Shown here piece after piece: positions 34,845 to 44,366 of a stretch of DNA of 51,589 nt. Every line of letters starts with the position of its first letter. The stretch's first letter is position 1. A program made the translations under genes and the position numbers. The stretch is from an uncultured Lachnospiraceae bacterium (lineage in GTDB: Bacteria; Bacillota; Clostridia; Lachnospirales; Lachnospiraceae), in contig URCR01000020.1 in NCBI GenBank assembly GCA_900546325.1, positions 1-51,589 of the forward strand, read 5' to 3'. The notes beneath the pieces are model-generated. The model made no database searches. It worked only from the letters and a program-made list of their open reading frames with translations, and had not been told where the DNA came from.

Positions 34845-36080
34845 CTATTCATAAGAATATGTCAATGTATAATTTCTCTTTGTCACTGCACTTGCGCGGC
34901 CATTTTTGTCGATCAGGACTGCGGAAAACAACGTATTGCCTTCCGGCATCTCGATTGGTTCCGTGTATTCATAAGAATCTTCCGAATCTTTTGACGGTGT
35001 CTCCCCGTTGAAAGTATAATATGCCTCATACCCTTCCGGAACGTCAATCTCAATCAGTGTGTACTCATAGTATTGTCCGGTTGTCGGCGTCACAGTCGGA
35101 GCATCTTCCAGAGGCAGCTCTACCGTGTATGTCTTCTCCTCGGTAAGACTTGGTATTCCTTTTTTATTTACAGCGATTGCCTTCACCGTCGTCGTACCTT
35201 CCGGAATGGAGATCGGTTTCTCATATTTTGTACTTTCTGTCGTCGGTTCTGAGCCATCCGTCGTATAGTAAATTTCTTTTGCTTTGGATGTGAGCGTCAG
35301 TTCTTGTACCTCATCGTATTTACTTTCATCCAGACTGAATTTCGGTGCCTTTACCTGATAAGATTTTAATGCGGTAAGGACGCTTTCCTCCTCACAGTCA
35401 TCCAGGAGGATCGGAATCTGCGTCTCCTGATCTGTGGCAATATAAAAATCAATCATCTCTTCATACAATTCTACACTCGTAGGGTTTGCTTCAATAGCAT
35501 CCCAGAATACCATTTCTGCCCTGTCAAGATCTTCCTGCGCATTGTATACTGCCGCAAGTCCGGCATATGCTTCCGCACGTGCCGGCTTTTTTTCTACTGC
35601 TTTCTCAAATGTGCGGATCGCCAGATCATATTTTTGTTCTTTTGCCAGTGCATATCCTTTTTTGATCTTGCCGCTATAAGAACTTCTATAGATCCCGACA
35701 CTCAGGAGTGTGAGAAGTCCGACAGATGTCACGGTCATCCCGATCAGCAGGCGCCGCTTTTTTCTTCTGACTTCTCTTCGGCGTGCAAGACGTTTCTTCC
35801 TCCGCGCTTCTTCCTCCGCTTCAATCTGACTTCTCCTCTGAACAGATTCTCGTTTCTGCTGTTCTTCCTGTTTCTGCAGTCTTAATTTCTCCTGTACTGC
35901 CTGACGATAACGCTCCAGTTCATTTTCTGAAGTTTCTCCCCCGTCAATGGCACCCCGCACCTGCTCCGCCAGCATATCATCCAGCGGATTATAATCTGGA
36001 ACAATTCTGACTTCTGCGCCACAATACGGACAATATCCTAGGTCATATGTAATTTCCGCTCCGCATTTTGCACATTTCAT
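34845..36080 (-). CDS. zinc-ribbon, TPR and chitobiase-C-domain membrane protein
   Basis: This 411-residue protein has an N-terminal zinc ribbon (C3, C6, C17, C20), a charged coiled coil (about 55-110), a single membrane helix at about 111-131, tetratricopeptide-like repeats (about 138-235) and two copies of the CHB_HEX_C_1 fold (about 250-325 and 330-405, each with YYTTDG or YYTFNG and EGTT or EGNT turns). The N-terminus should be cytoplasmic and the rest outside. It lies 14 bp after folD, so it is probably in the same unit as fhs and folD, though it has no obvious link to folate. Function unknown; cell-envelope binding is possible. Confidence 0.75.
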   Translation of the reverse strand: MKCAKCGAEITYDLGYCPYCGAEVRIVPDYNPLDDMLAEQVRGAIDGGETSENELERYRQAVQEKLRLQKQEEQQKRESVQRRSQIEAEEEARRKKRLARRREVRRKKRRLLIGMTVTSVGLLTLLSVGIYRSSYSGKIKKGYALAKEQKYDLAIRTFEKAVEKKPARAEAYAGLAAVYNAQEDLDRAEMVFWDAIEANPTSVELYEEMIDFYIATDQETQIPILLDDCEEESVLTALKSYQVKAPKFSLDESKYDEVQELTLTSKAKEIYYTTDGSEPTTESTKYEKPISIPEGTTTVKAIAVNKKGIPSLTEEKTYTVELPLEDAPTVTPTTGQYYEYTLIEIDVPEGYEAYYTFNGETPSKDSEDSYEYTEPIEMPEGNTLFSAVLIDKNGRASAVTKRNYTLTYSYE

Positions 36081-36094
36081 TTAATAAAAACCCC

Positions 36095-36934
36095 CTATTT
36101 GCATGCCGCCTCCACACAGTTATACATCAGCATAGCTCGTGTCATCGGTCCCACTCCTCCTGGAACCGGTGTGATTGCGCCAACTTTTTCTATTACGTCA
36201 TCGTAATCGACATCCCCGCACAACTGATTGTTTTCATTCCGGTGAATGCCGACATCGATCACGACTGCATTTTCTTTTATATGTTCTTTCGTTATAAATT
36301 TCGGTTTCCCGACCGCCGCCACAAGAATGTCTGCGCGCTTTGTAATTTCTTTTAAATCTTTTGTTCTGGAATGGGCGATTGTCACAGTTCCATTCTCTCT
36401 CAGGAGAAGAAGTGCTGTCGGCTTTCCTACATTGTTGCTTCTTCCAACAACCACACACTCTTTTCCGCTGATGGGAATGCCCGAGCGCTTCAAAAGCTGA
36501 ATGACTCCCGCAGGTGTACAGCAGTCAAAACCATCCTCCCCGATACAAAGCTTTCCGATATTGACCGGATGGAATCCATCTACATCCTTTGCCGGATCGA
36601 TCGCCTTCACGACTTTCGATTCATCCATATGAGACGGAAGCGGAAGCTGTACAAGAATTCCATGCACATCCTCTGTGTGATTTAACTGATCAAGCAGTGT
36701 GAGGAGTTGTTCCTCAGTTGTCTCCTCCGGCAGTTCATAAGAACGTGATTCGATTCCGACATAAGCGCAGTCTTTCTTTTTGCCACTCACATATACAGTG
36801 GATGCCGGATCATTCCCGACCTGTATCACGGCAAGGCAGACAGATTTTCCATCTCTTTTCATCTGCTCTACGCGCGCTCTTAATTCTTCTTTGATCTGCA
36901 TTGCAATCTGTTTCCCGTCAATAATCTGTGGCAT
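36095..36934 (-). CDS. folD: bifunctional methylenetetrahydrofolate dehydrogenase/cyclohydrolase
   Basis: This 279-residue enzyme interconverts 5,10-methylene- and 10-formyl-tetrahydrofolate in two steps with NADP. The family marks are clear: YVSGKKKDCAYVGI with the catalytic Lys near 53, VDGFHPVNIGKL near 123, VVGRSNNVGKPTALLLL near 160 and PVPGGVGPMTRAML near 258. It lies 13 bp after fhs, so the two one-carbon enzymes are co-expressed. Length and motifs are complete. Confidence 0.97.
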   Translation of the reverse strand: MPQIIDGKQIAMQIKEELRARVEQMKRDGKSVCLAVIQVGNDPASTVYVSGKKKDCAYVGIESRSYELPEETTEEQLLTLLDQLNHTEDVHGILVQLPLPSHMDESKVVKAIDPAKDVDGFHPVNIGKLCIGEDGFDCCTPAGVIQLLKRSGIPISGKECVVVGRSNNVGKPTALLLLRENGTVTIAHSRTKDLKEITKRADILVAAVGKPKFITKEHIKENAVVIDVGIHRNENNQLCGDVDYDDVIEKVGAITPVPGGVGPMTRAMLMYNCVEAACK

Positions 36935-36947
36935 ATTTCATCTCTCC

Positions 36948-38618
36948 TTAAAATAAACCTGTAATATTTCCACTTGCATCTACATCAATATGGTTTGCTG
37001 CCGGAATTTTCGGAAGACCCGGCATCGTCATGACTGCCCCCGTGAGAGCAACAACAAATCCTGCTCCGGCATTTACATACACTTCACGGATATGCATATC
37101 AAAATTCTGAGGACGGCCAAGTAATGTGGCATCATCTGAAAGCGAATACTGATTCTTTGCCATACATACCGGAAGATGTCCGAATCCCATCTGCTCAATC
37201 TTTGCAAGCTGCTTTTCTGCTGCCGTAGCATATTCAACACCTTCCGCACCATAGATTTCCTTTGAAATCGTCTCAATCTTCTCTTTAAGTGTCAATTCAT
37301 CGGAATATAATGGTGCAAAATGACTTTCCTTCGTCTCCAGAGTATGAAGTACCTTTTCAGCCAGCTCGATTCCACCTTCACCGCCTTTTTCCCATACTTT
37401 CGAGAGTGCAAATTCACATCCTCTCTCCTCACAGAACTTCTGAATAAACGCATTCTCTGCATCTGTATCTGTCACAAAAGAGTTCAGTGTGACAATGACC
37501 GGAACCTGATATTTCTGAATATTTTCAATATGTTTTTCCAGGTTGACGATTCCTCTGGCAAGTGCTTCCAGATTTTCTTCTACCAGAGCATTTTTCGGGA
37601 CTCCGCCGTTGTACTTCAATGCACGCACAGTTGCAACGATCACAACCGCATCCGGTGCCAGTTCACTGCTCCGGCATTTGATATCAAAGAATTTTTCTGC
37701 GCCAAGATCTGCGCCGAATCCTGCCTCTGTGATCGCAATGTCGCCAAGTTTTAATGCCATCTTCGTTGCACGAACACTGTTGCAGCCATGGGCAATATTG
37801 GCGAATGGTCCCCCGTGTACGATCGCCGGTGTATGTTCTAATGTCTGGATCAGATTTGGTTTTATTGCATCCTTCAAAAGAGCAGTCATTGCCCCTGTCG
37901 CCTGAAGCATATCAGCAGTAACCGGATTGCCGGAGAAGTCATAGGCAACAATGATCTTGCCGAGCCGTTCCTTCAAATCCTGAAGATTATCTGCCAGACA
38001 GAGTACAGCCATAATCTCTGAAGCAACTGTGATAACAAAGTGATCCTCTCTGACCATACCATCCATCTTGCTTCCAAGCCCTATCACGATATTTCTGAGG
38101 GAACGGTCATTCATATCAAGACATCTCTTCCAGACAACCTGTCTTGGATCGATCTGCAGTGTATTCCCCTGTTGGATATGATTATCAAGCATTGCTGCGA
38201 GCAGGTTATTCGCAGATGTGATCGCATGGAAATCCCCTGTAAAATGTAAATTTAAATCTTCCATAGGAACAACCTGGGCATAACCGCCGCCGGCCGCACC
38301 GCCCTTGATTCCAAAGCATGGACCAAGGGAAGGCTCGCGAAGGGCAATCACTGCCTTTTTATTTAATTTTGCCATCGCCTGTCCAAGTCCGACACTTGTC
38401 GTTGTCTTTCCTTCCCCGGCAGGTGTCGGATTGATTGCCGTCACAAGAACAAGTTTCCCATCTGGTCGGTCTTTGATCTGATCCCAGAGTTCATCAGAAA
38501 GTTTTGCTTTGTACTTTCCGTAAAGTTCCAGATCTTCTTCCTGAATCCCTATTGTCTCCGCCACTTCTTTGATCGGCTTCATTTGTGCTTCCTGAGCGAT
38601 TTGAATATCTGTTTTCAT
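36948..38618 (-). CDS. fhs: formate-tetrahydrofolate ligase
   Basis: This 556-residue enzyme makes 10-formyl-tetrahydrofolate from formate, ATP and tetrahydrofolate. The P-loop TPAGEGKTTTSVG is near residue 67, EPSLGPCFGIKGGAAGGGYA is near 94 and the C-terminal MTMPGLPKIPAANHIDVD is typical. It lies upstream of folD in the same direction. Together they supply one-carbon units for purines and serine. Assignment is certain. Confidence 0.98.
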   Translation of the reverse strand: MKTDIQIAQEAQMKPIKEVAETIGIQEEDLELYGKYKAKLSDELWDQIKDRPDGKLVLVTAINPTPAGEGKTTTSVGLGQAMAKLNKKAVIALREPSLGPCFGIKGGAAGGGYAQVVPMEDLNLHFTGDFHAITSANNLLAAMLDNHIQQGNTLQIDPRQVVWKRCLDMNDRSLRNIVIGLGSKMDGMVREDHFVITVASEIMAVLCLADNLQDLKERLGKIIVAYDFSGNPVTADMLQATGAMTALLKDAIKPNLIQTLEHTPAIVHGGPFANIAHGCNSVRATKMALKLGDIAITEAGFGADLGAEKFFDIKCRSSELAPDAVVIVATVRALKYNGGVPKNALVEENLEALARGIVNLEKHIENIQKYQVPVIVTLNSFVTDTDAENAFIQKFCEERGCEFALSKVWEKGGEGGIELAEKVLHTLETKESHFAPLYSDELTLKEKIETISKEIYGAEGVEYATAAEKQLAKIEQMGFGHLPVCMAKNQYSLSDDATLLGRPQNFDMHIREVYVNAGAGFVVALTGAVMTMPGLPKIPAANHIDVDASGNITGLF

Positions 38619-38660
38619 CTTCTCTTCGTCCTTTCTTTTTATGCATCTGCTGCACTTGTT

Positions 38661-41159
38661 TTATACATACTCTTCTATGTACTGTTCAAACTCTTCCATA
38701 GACATCAGTACCTTCCGCGGTTTGGTTCCTTCCTCCTCACCGACGACACCAGCTTCAAAAAGCTGATCCATAATACGTGCTGCGCGGTTAAATCCAATTT
38801 TAAATACCCGCTGAAGCATTCCGATAGAAGCTTTGTCTTTTTCTATAATAAAACGTCCTGCATCTACAAAGTAGACATCGCGTTCATCGGCTCCGCCACC
38901 TGCTCCCGCAGCTGATGCCATTCCCGTTTGCGCACTGTTCACATGATTTTCTACCTCTTCATTATATACGGCATTCCCATTCTTTGTCACGAGATATTCT
39001 ACAACATTTTGAACTTCTTTATCAGACACAAATGCTCCCTGCACACGGGCAGGCTTCTGGTACCCGGACGGATAAAAGAGCATATCTCCTTTTCCGAGGA
39101 GTTTCTCCGCACCGTTCATGTCAATGATCGTTCTGGAATCCACTCCGGAAGATACGGAAAAAGCGATCCGCGACGGCATGTTCGCCTTGATCAGTCCGGT
39201 AATGACATTGACAGATGGCCTCTGTGTCGCAAGGACAAGGTGGATCCCTGCTGCACGGGCAAGCTGTGCCAAACGACAGATTGCTTCCTCGATTTCTCCC
39301 GGTGCAACCATCATCAAGTCAGCAAGTTCATCAACGATAATAACGATCTGCGGCATTTTTTCCGGCTTCGCTCCGTTTTCAATCTGTCCTCCGGCTTCGG
39401 ATACCTTCTCATTATACCCCCGCAGGTCACGGACATTATACTCTGCAAACAGCCGGTACCGTTTATCCATCTCCACAACAGCCCAGTTTAAAGCACCTGA
39501 TGCTTTCTTCGGATCTGTGACTACCGGAATCATTAAATGTGGAATTCCGTTGTAAACACTTAACTCTACGACTTTCGGATCGATCATGATCAATTTCACC
39601 TCATCCGGATCGGCTTTATATAAAATACTCATGATCAATGTATTGATACAGACAGATTTTCCGGATCCTGTCGCGCCTGCGATCAGAAGGTGCGGCATCT
39701 TCATAATATCCGCCACGACAACTTTGCCCGCGATATCTCTTCCGGCTGCAAAAGCAATCTTTGATGTACTCTTCTGAAATTCTTCGGTTTCCAGAAGATC
39801 TCTTAGCATCACTGGAGAAGTTTCTTTGTTCGGAACCTCGATCCCAACTGCGGCTTTCCCCGGAATCGGCGCCTCGATACGAATATCTGCGGCTGCCAGA
39901 TTCAATTTGATATCATCGGCCAGGCCGACGATCTTACTGACTTTCACGCCCTGTTCCGGCTGAAGCTCATAGCGGGTGACAGATGGTCCGCAGCTTACAT
40001 TTGTCACAGTCACACGCACTCCAAAATTATAAAGCGTCTGCTGCAGCTTATTTGCCGTTTCCCTTAAGTGTGAGTCAGAGTCTCCGCCGCCGGCTTTTCC
40101 ACGTTTCAATAGTGAAAGAGGCGGCCTCTGATAGTTCACTTTTGGCTGATGCTCCGTCTCCTTCATCTCTTTTGCAACTTCTTCCGTTGCTTTTTGTGTC
40201 TCTTCTTCACTGGATTTCTTTTTCTTTGTTCTGGAAGTCTTCTTTTCTGCCGGAACATCCGGTGCAAACGGATCTCCTGCCGGCAAAATATCATCCAAAA
40301 CTTCCTGCCCCAAAACCGGCTCCGCACGATTGATCACAAAGTCAAGCGGCTGCTCCGCAAACGGAACTTCTTCCGGTTTCAGTTCTGTCAGATCTGTCTT
40401 TGGCTGCGTCAGCGTAGTGTCAAACGTTACACCGGAGGCATGCTGGTCTGCCTTGGCCTTTGCAGCCTTTTTCGCCTCCCGTTTCGCGGCCTTCTGCGCT
40501 TCTTTTATCTCTCTCGTCTCTTCTTTCTCAGCACGTGCTTCTTTTCTTGCAGACGCCTGTGTCCGCCTTTTTCTGACATCCTCCTTTGCAGATGTATAGA
40601 ATTTTGTGCTTCCTTTTTTCAGACCTCTGAGAAATGATTTTTCTGTAATCAGAACGAGAAAGATGATCATCAGAATAATCACTATCACATAGGTGCCTGC
40701 AACTCCGACTGCCGGACACAATAATTTTGTAAAAATTCCTCCAATCAATCCTCCGCCCTTCTTCTCCTTTGCCGCATACGTGTAAAAGGAAAAGATTTGC
40801 TGTTCTTTCTCAAACGGAACAGTAAGTAGCTGTAAAAAGGTACAGAGCATGAGAGAAAATCCGGCCCCTGCTCCTAATTTTATGTATGCGAAAGAATTTC
40901 CTCTATTTGAAAATGCAAAAGCAGTCCCCAAAAAAAGTAAGACCGGCATGATATACGCCGGCAGTCCAAAGATTCCGAACAAAAATGCAGAAACTGCATT
41001 TCCGAGAAATCCTCCCAGACCGAAATTACTCAGAATCAGAAGAATTGCTGCCGCTAATGTTAAAAGAATAATGATCTCATCACGGAAAGAATGACTGTTC
41101 TGTGCTTTTTTCCCTTTTGTGCCTGCCTTTTTTGTTGTCTTGCCTTTCTTTGCAGCCAT
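38661..41159 (-). CDS. ftsK: FtsK/SpoIIIE family DNA translocase
   Basis: This 832-residue septal DNA pump clears chromosomes from the division site or into the forespore. Four or so membrane helices lie at about 29-46, 50-66, 69-84 and 95-115, with another at 155-172, followed by a charged linker (about 175-340, rich in Ala, Lys and Glu). The motor domain has Walker A GATGSGKS at 495-502 and Walker B VIIVDELADLMM near 610. The C-terminal gamma winged helix (SIGMLQRVFKIGFNRAARIM) reads orienting DNA sites. It follows the tepA gene as spoIIIE does in Bacillus. Whether it acts in sporulation cannot be read here. Confidence 0.95.
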   Translation of the reverse strand: MAAKKGKTTKKAGTKGKKAQNSHSFRDEIIILLTLAAAILLILSNFGLGGFLGNAVSAFLFGIFGLPAYIMPVLLFLGTAFAFSNRGNSFAYIKLGAGAGFSLMLCTFLQLLTVPFEKEQQIFSFYTYAAKEKKGGGLIGGIFTKLLCPAVGVAGTYVIVIILMIIFLVLITEKSFLRGLKKGSTKFYTSAKEDVRKRRTQASARKEARAEKEETREIKEAQKAAKREAKKAAKAKADQHASGVTFDTTLTQPKTDLTELKPEEVPFAEQPLDFVINRAEPVLGQEVLDDILPAGDPFAPDVPAEKKTSRTKKKKSSEEETQKATEEVAKEMKETEHQPKVNYQRPPLSLLKRGKAGGGDSDSHLRETANKLQQTLYNFGVRVTVTNVSCGPSVTRYELQPEQGVKVSKIVGLADDIKLNLAAADIRIEAPIPGKAAVGIEVPNKETSPVMLRDLLETEEFQKSTSKIAFAAGRDIAGKVVVADIMKMPHLLIAGATGSGKSVCINTLIMSILYKADPDEVKLIMIDPKVVELSVYNGIPHLMIPVVTDPKKASGALNWAVVEMDKRYRLFAEYNVRDLRGYNEKVSEAGGQIENGAKPEKMPQIVIIVDELADLMMVAPGEIEEAICRLAQLARAAGIHLVLATQRPSVNVITGLIKANMPSRIAFSVSSGVDSRTIIDMNGAEKLLGKGDMLFYPSGYQKPARVQGAFVSDKEVQNVVEYLVTKNGNAVYNEEVENHVNSAQTGMASAAGAGGGADERDVYFVDAGRFIIEKDKASIGMLQRVFKIGFNRAARIMDQLFEAGVVGEEEGTKPRKVLMSMEEFEQYIEEYV

Positions 41160-41190
41160 ACAATATTCCCTCCTTGTTTCTCAAATGTAT

Positions 41191-41224
41191 GTTGTGATAT
41201 GAGTCGATCTCCCCATATCACAAC
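41191..41224 (-). terminator. hairpin between tepA and ftsK
   Basis: An 11-bp perfect inverted repeat (GTTGTGATATG at 41191-41201 with its complement at 41214-41224) lies in the 90-bp gap. No T run follows, so it may be a Rho-type, processing or regulatory hairpin. Confidence 0.5.
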
Positions 41225-41249
41225 AAAACATACTGTGTCTAGTATAACA

Positions 41250-41939
41250 CTAATTTTCTTTTGCTTCAATCATTGCATGCAATTTTTTTAATGCATCACT
41301 CATGCCGCCGACGGCATCGATCAGTCCTTCCCGGACTGCTTCCTCTCCTTCCAGCAAAGTTCCCACATCTTTTACCAATTGCGTGGAATCTAACATCAGT
41401 TCCTCGACACGTTCCTGCGAGATGCCGGAATGTTCTGCCAGAAATCGTGTAATGCGGTCCTGTGTGCGCTCCATATTCTTATAGCTTTGCAGCACACCGA
41501 TAAACATTCCTGTTGATCTCACCGGATGTACGATCATCGTTCCGCTCGGCACGATAAAAGAATAGTCTGCCGACACCGCAAGGGGACCACCGATCGAATG
41601 ACTTCCCCCAAGTACAAGGGAAACTGTCGGCTTACTCAGGGAAGCAATCATCTCTGCGATTGCAAGTCCTGCTTCCACATCCCCGCCCATTGTATTGAGC
41701 AGAATCAGGACACCTTCTATTTCCTCGTTATCCTCAATCTCGGCAAGTTTCGGAAGCAAATGTTCATACTTTGTCGCTTTTGTATTCCCTGATACTGCTT
41801 CATGCCCTTCAATTTCCCCAATAATCGTAAGAAGCTGGATATGATGTTTTTTCCTGCTCTGGTTCAGCTCCAGCGTTCCCATTTCTTTAATTTGTTCTGT
41901 CTCTTTTTCCTGATGATTGTCTCTTTCTTCCTGTTCCAT
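41250..41939 (-). CDS. tepA: ClpP-class serine protease of the TepA type
   Basis: This protein has about 229 residues. The ATG at 41939 has an AGGAG site; the upstream frame is unsupported. An acidic N-terminal stretch precedes a ClpP/crotonase fold with GVLILLNTMGGDVEAGLAIA near 88, the likely nucleophile Ser in LGGSHSIGG near 125 and His in MIVHPVRSTG near 150. TepA of Bacillus was described as helping protein translocation, and its gene also lies by spoIIIE. It may be a membrane-associated or cytosolic protease; the substrate is unknown. Confidence 0.85.
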   Translation of the reverse strand: MEQEERDNHQEKETEQIKEMGTLELNQSRKKHHIQLLTIIGEIEGHEAVSGNTKATKYEHLLPKLAEIEDNEEIEGVLILLNTMGGDVEAGLAIAEMIASLSKPTVSLVLGGSHSIGGPLAVSADYSFIVPSGTMIVHPVRSTGMFIGVLQSYKNMERTQDRITRFLAEHSGISQERVEELMLDSTQLVKDVGTLLEGEEAVREGLIDAVGGMSDALKKLHAMIEAKEN

Positions 41940-42038
41940 TTCACACACTCCTGATATTTTCTTTTTAGTATGTGCAGGAAATGACATTTCATACTTTTAT
42001 CATACTTTCACGAGGAGTTTTACGACATATTGGATAAA

Positions 42039-42102
42039 AAATACGTCTCACAAAATAGCATATACCCATCCATCGGTCAGCAATATTTTGCAAGACGTAT
42101 TT
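42039..42102 (-). terminator. terminator after the sulfhydrylase gene
   Basis: Arms AAATACGTCT (42039-42048) and AGACGTATTT (42093-42102) are extended by an inner CAAAATA/TATTTTG pair. A T run follows on the minus strand. It lies 55 bp after the stop. Confidence 0.75.
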
Positions 42103-42156
42103 CTTTCATTTTTTCATCTGTACAATCTGATCAAAACAACTCTGTTTTTTCTGTCC

Positions 42157-43443
42157 TTATTTTACATAGGCAAGCGCCTGCTCCAAATCTGCAATAATGT
42201 CTTCGACATGTTCAATCCCGACACTGAGACGGATCAGATCCGGCTGTACTCCCGCTTCTAACAGTTCCTGCTCATTCATCTGGCGGTGTGTATGACTCGC
42301 CGGATGAAGCACCGATGTTCTCGCATCCGCAACATGAGTGACAATCGCAGCCATCTGAAGATGATCCATCATTGCAACTGCACCGTCTCTTCCGGCTTTC
42401 AGCCCAAAAGAAATCACACCACATGTGCCATTTGGCATATATTTTTTTGCAAGCTCATGATACTTATTTCCTGCCAGTCCCGCATAATTTACCCATGCTA
42501 CCTTCTCGTGATTCTCAAGATATTCAGCAACTTTCTGTGCATTTTCACAGTGCCTCTCAACTCTGAGACATAATGTTTCCAGTCCGATATTCAATAAAAA
42601 CGCATTCTGTGGAGACTGGATCGATCCAAGATCCCTCATCAATTGTGCTGTTGCCTTCTGGATATAGGCGAGTTTTCCAAAACGTTCTGTATAGACAACT
42701 CCATGATAAGTTTCATCCGGCGTTGTCAGTCCCGGGAATTTTCCCTCTGCAGCATTCCAGTCAAAATTCCCACTGTCCACAATACATCCTCCGACACAAG
42801 TCGCATGTCCATCCATATATTTTGTAGTAGAATGCGTTACGATATCTGCTCCCCACTCAAATGGACGACAGTTCACCGGGGTTGCAAAAGTATTATCGAC
42901 AATCAGCGGAACCTGATGTGCATGCGCTGCCTTTGCAAACTTTTCAATGTCCAGGACAACAAGTGATGGATTGGAGATTGTCTCGCCGAATACCGCCTTT
43001 GTATTCTCACGAAATGCAGCATTTAACTCCTCTTCCCCTGCATCCGGATCTACAAATGTTGCTTCGATTCCCATTTTTTTCAATGTATGTGCATACAGGT
43101 TGTATGTTCCCCCATAGAGTGCCGATGCACATACGATGTGATCCCCAGCCTCCGCAATATTCATGATCGCATAAAAATTCGCCGCTTGACCGGAAGAAGT
43201 AAGCATCGCCGCAACTCCTCCTTCAAGATCGCAGATTTTTGCTGCCACAGCATCGTTTGTAGGATTCTGAAGCCTTGTATAAAAGTATCCTGCCTCCTCC
43301 AGATCGAAAAGTCTGCCCATCTGTTCACTGGACTCATACTTAAATGTTGTGCTCTGGTAAATCGGAAGTACTCTGGCTTCTCCGTTTTTCGGCTTCCAGC
43401 CTGACTGAATACATTTTGTCTCTGGTCTGTAATTATTGCTCAT
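42157..43443 (-). CDS. metY: O-acetylhomoserine sulfhydrylase/aminocarboxypropyltransferase
   Basis: This 428-residue PLP enzyme of the Cys/Met metabolism family makes homocysteine or methionine from O-acetylhomoserine and sulfide or methanethiol. The ATG at 43443 has a GGAGG site and gives the family start NNYRPETKCIQSGW. Marks include SSGQAANFYAIMNIAEAGDH near 83, LIVDNTFATPVNCRP near 180 and the PLP lysine in THSTTKYMDGHAT near 208. It has a promoter but no SAM riboswitch in the short leader. It is a single gene. Confidence 0.94.
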   Translation of the reverse strand: MSNNYRPETKCIQSGWKPKNGEARVLPIYQSTTFKYESSEQMGRLFDLEEAGYFYTRLQNPTNDAVAAKICDLEGGVAAMLTSSGQAANFYAIMNIAEAGDHIVCASALYGGTYNLYAHTLKKMGIEATFVDPDAGEEELNAAFRENTKAVFGETISNPSLVVLDIEKFAKAAHAHQVPLIVDNTFATPVNCRPFEWGADIVTHSTTKYMDGHATCVGGCIVDSGNFDWNAAEGKFPGLTTPDETYHGVVYTERFGKLAYIQKATAQLMRDLGSIQSPQNAFLLNIGLETLCLRVERHCENAQKVAEYLENHEKVAWVNYAGLAGNKYHELAKKYMPNGTCGVISFGLKAGRDGAVAMMDHLQMAAIVTHVADARTSVLHPASHTHRQMNEQELLEAGVQPDLIRLSVGIEHVEDIIADLEQALAYVK

Positions 43444-43490
43444 TTTCTTTGCCTCCTGCGTATTCATCCTGATTTTTCTCATTAAAATCC

Positions 43491-43519
43491 AGTATACCAT
43501 TCAGAAAATATTTGCACAA
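43491..43519 (-). promoter_or_regulatory. promoter of the sulfhydrylase gene
   Basis: On the minus strand, TTGTGC and TATACT are 17 bp apart, giving a leader of about 40 nt, too short for a riboswitch. Confidence 0.65.
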
Positions 43520-43589
43520 GAGTTATCTTTTTCATATTTTTTAATTTGTAATTGAAAATAACTGCCTTTTATACTCCGAGCTGAAATTC

Positions 43590-44321
43590 TTATTCATCCC
43601 AGTTGTGGTACACTTCCTGGACATCGTCATCTTCCTCGAGCAGATCCAGTGTCTTCTGAATATTTTTCAGATCCTGCTCATCTGTCAGCTCTACCCATGT
43701 CTGCGGAATCATGGTTACCTCTGCATTTGCCATTGGAATTCCTGCTTCTTCCAGCTTCAGACGGACTTCACTGAAGTCTTCCGGTACTGTCAGCACTTCG
43801 TAGCTGTCTTCCTCTTCCACAAAATCTTCTGCGCCCGCATCTAAAGCAAGCATCATAAGTTCATCAGAATCCATATCGCAATCTTCTTTTGCAATGATGA
43901 TCTGCCCTTTCTCGTCAAACATGAAAGAAACACATCCCGGTGTTCCGACATTTCCGTTCCCTTTTGTAAAAGCATTACGGACATTGGATGCCGTACGGTT
44001 CTTATTATCCGTCAGCGCTTTAACAATGATTGCTGTTCCATTCGGTCCATAACCTTCATATGTAATATGTTCGTAGTTGTCTGCGGATCCTTCCCCCGCC
44101 GCTTTCTTAATACTCCGGTCGATGTTATCGTTTGGCATGTTATTTGCTTTTGCCTTCGCGATCACATCCCGCAGACGGCTGTTATTTGCCGGATCCGGTC
44201 CGCCGCCTTCTTTTACTGCTACTGCAAGCTCTCTTCCGATCTTGGTAAAGATTTTTCCTTTTGCAGCATCATTTTTTTCCTTTTTATGCTTAATATTCGC
44301 AAATTTTGAATGTCCTGACAT
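43590..44321 (-). CDS. yebC: YebC/PmpR family protein
   Basis: This 243-residue protein belongs to the YebC/TACO1 family, known as DNA-binding regulators and, more recently, as factors that help ribosomes through proline stretches. The family start MSGHSKFANIKHKKEKNDAA fixes the ATG at 44321, and GGPDPANNSRLRDVIAKAKA and YEGYGPNGTAIIVKALTDN follow. It lies 45 bp after the CBS-domain gene. No partner such as ruvC is next to it. Family is certain, local role open. Confidence 0.95.
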   Translation of the reverse strand: MSGHSKFANIKHKKEKNDAAKGKIFTKIGRELAVAVKEGGGPDPANNSRLRDVIAKAKANNMPNDNIDRSIKKAAGEGSADNYEHITYEGYGPNGTAIIVKALTDNKNRTASNVRNAFTKGNGNVGTPGCVSFMFDEKGQIIIAKEDCDMDSDELMMLALDAGAEDFVEEEDSYEVLTVPEDFSEVRLKLEEAGIPMANAEVTMIPQTWVELTDEQDLKNIQKTLDLLEEDDDVQEVYHNWDE

Positions 44322-44366
44322 TACTCTAACCTCTTTCTGTTTTGTATTCACTGCTATATTCTAGCA

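Noticed and set aside
43520..43570. Terminator after yebC
   Set aside because: An AGTTAT/ATAACT pair encloses a long AT-rich loop, with no T run; too weak to call.
43444..43589. SAM riboswitch before the sulfhydrylase gene
   Set aside because: The promoter lies about 50 bp from the start codon, which leaves no room for the aptamer, and no conserved stems are seen.
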